DNA from: Methanomassiliicoccus sp.
GTDB taxonomy: Archaea > Thermoplasmatota > Thermoplasmata > Methanomassiliicoccales > JACIVX01
DNA length: 13,527 bases
Direction: 5' to 3'
Assembly: GCA_020725985.1 (NCBI GenBank)
Contig: DYTM01000009.1
Location: 2,919 to 16,445 of the forward strand
The translations under genes were made by a program, and so were the position numbers. The notes beneath the pieces were generated by a model. The model did not search any database and was not told the origin of the DNA. It worked only from the letters and a program-made list of their open reading frames with translations. Positions within the stretch are counted from its first letter, which is position 1. Each line of letters begins with the position of its first letter. Positions 13,459 to 13,527 of the stretch are shown here, piece by piece.

Positions 13459-13527
13459 GTCGCCTCTCGTATTCCGGAACTAGAATTTAGCATTTGTTCC
13501 AGGGGATGTGTGCTGGGAAGGCGCGCT
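13459..13527. other. End region upstream of tRNA-Thr
   Basis: The last 69 bases hold the possible tRNA promoter and no recognisable coding start. The next gene lies outside the window. Confidence 0.4.
13482..13490 (-). promoter_or_regulatory. Possible TATA box of the tRNA-Thr gene
   Basis: CTAAATTCT on the minus strand is centred about 28 bp upstream of the tRNA 5' end. It would place the transcription start at or within a few bases of the mature tRNA. The palindrome TTCCGGAA (13472-13479) lies between the box and the gene. Confidence 0.4.

Noticed and set aside
1..13527. Mobile element, CRISPR array, toxin-antitoxin or defence system
   Set aside because: No transposase, integrase, regularly spaced repeats, paired small toxin/antitoxin genes or defence domains were seen. 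The tRNA-Thr gene shows no duplicated 3' end in the window that would mark an integration site.

Overview
This window looks archaeal. It is GC-rich (about 60% by eye) and has TATA boxes about 25-32 bp upstream of several start codons that lack a Shine-Dalgarno (SD) site, which suggests leaderless or near-leaderless transcripts. Genes inside operons do have good SD sites. Other archaeal marks are a ThiD-ThiN fusion, a tRNA-Thr gene with no encoded CCA, and an HTH-plus-ACT protein of a type I associate with archaea. A Thermoplasmatota/Euryarchaeota-like genome is my best guess, but the sequence alone does not fix the lineage.

Layout. (1) 1-939, minus: the N-terminal part of a thiamine biosynthesis ThiD-ThiN fusion, cut by the window edge. 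(2) 1083-3511, plus: a two-gene unit with an unrecognised 122-aa protein and a large LUD / ferredoxin / double-CCG iron-sulfur protein, in effect LutB fused to LutA. (3) 6176 down to 3512, minus: argG then argH, overlapping by 50 nt. The argH stop abuts the convergent LUD gene's stop with no spacer. (4) 6177-6388: a 212-bp divergent control region holding both promoters and several inverted repeats. (5) 6389-10734, plus: argC-argJ-argB-argD with gaps of 3, 9 and 29 nt. (6) 10778-11467: an HTH-like plus ACT-domain protein with its own leaderless promoter. (7) 11605-13328: a second class-III aminotransferase of the archaeal GABA/ornithine aminotransferase type, coupled by ATGA overlap to a small cupin. 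(8) 13386-13458, minus: tRNA-Thr(UGU).

Function. ArgJ, ArgB, ArgC and ArgD make ornithine from glutamate through N-acetylated intermediates with acetyl recycling. ArgG and ArgH turn citrulline plus aspartate into arginine. Ornithine carbamoyltransferase (argF), a dedicated N-acetylglutamate synthase and carbamoyl-phosphate synthase are not in the window. The presence of argJ and absence of a LysW carrier gene favour the classical acetyl cycle over the LysW route. The ACT protein directly behind argD is a plausible amino-acid-sensing regulator. Together with the repeats between argG and argC it is the best candidate here for an undescribed control circuit, but that is inference. Apart from this, most of the window is ordinary biosynthetic sequence. 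No mobile element, CRISPR array or prophage was seen, and no gene-free stretch exceeds 300 bases.
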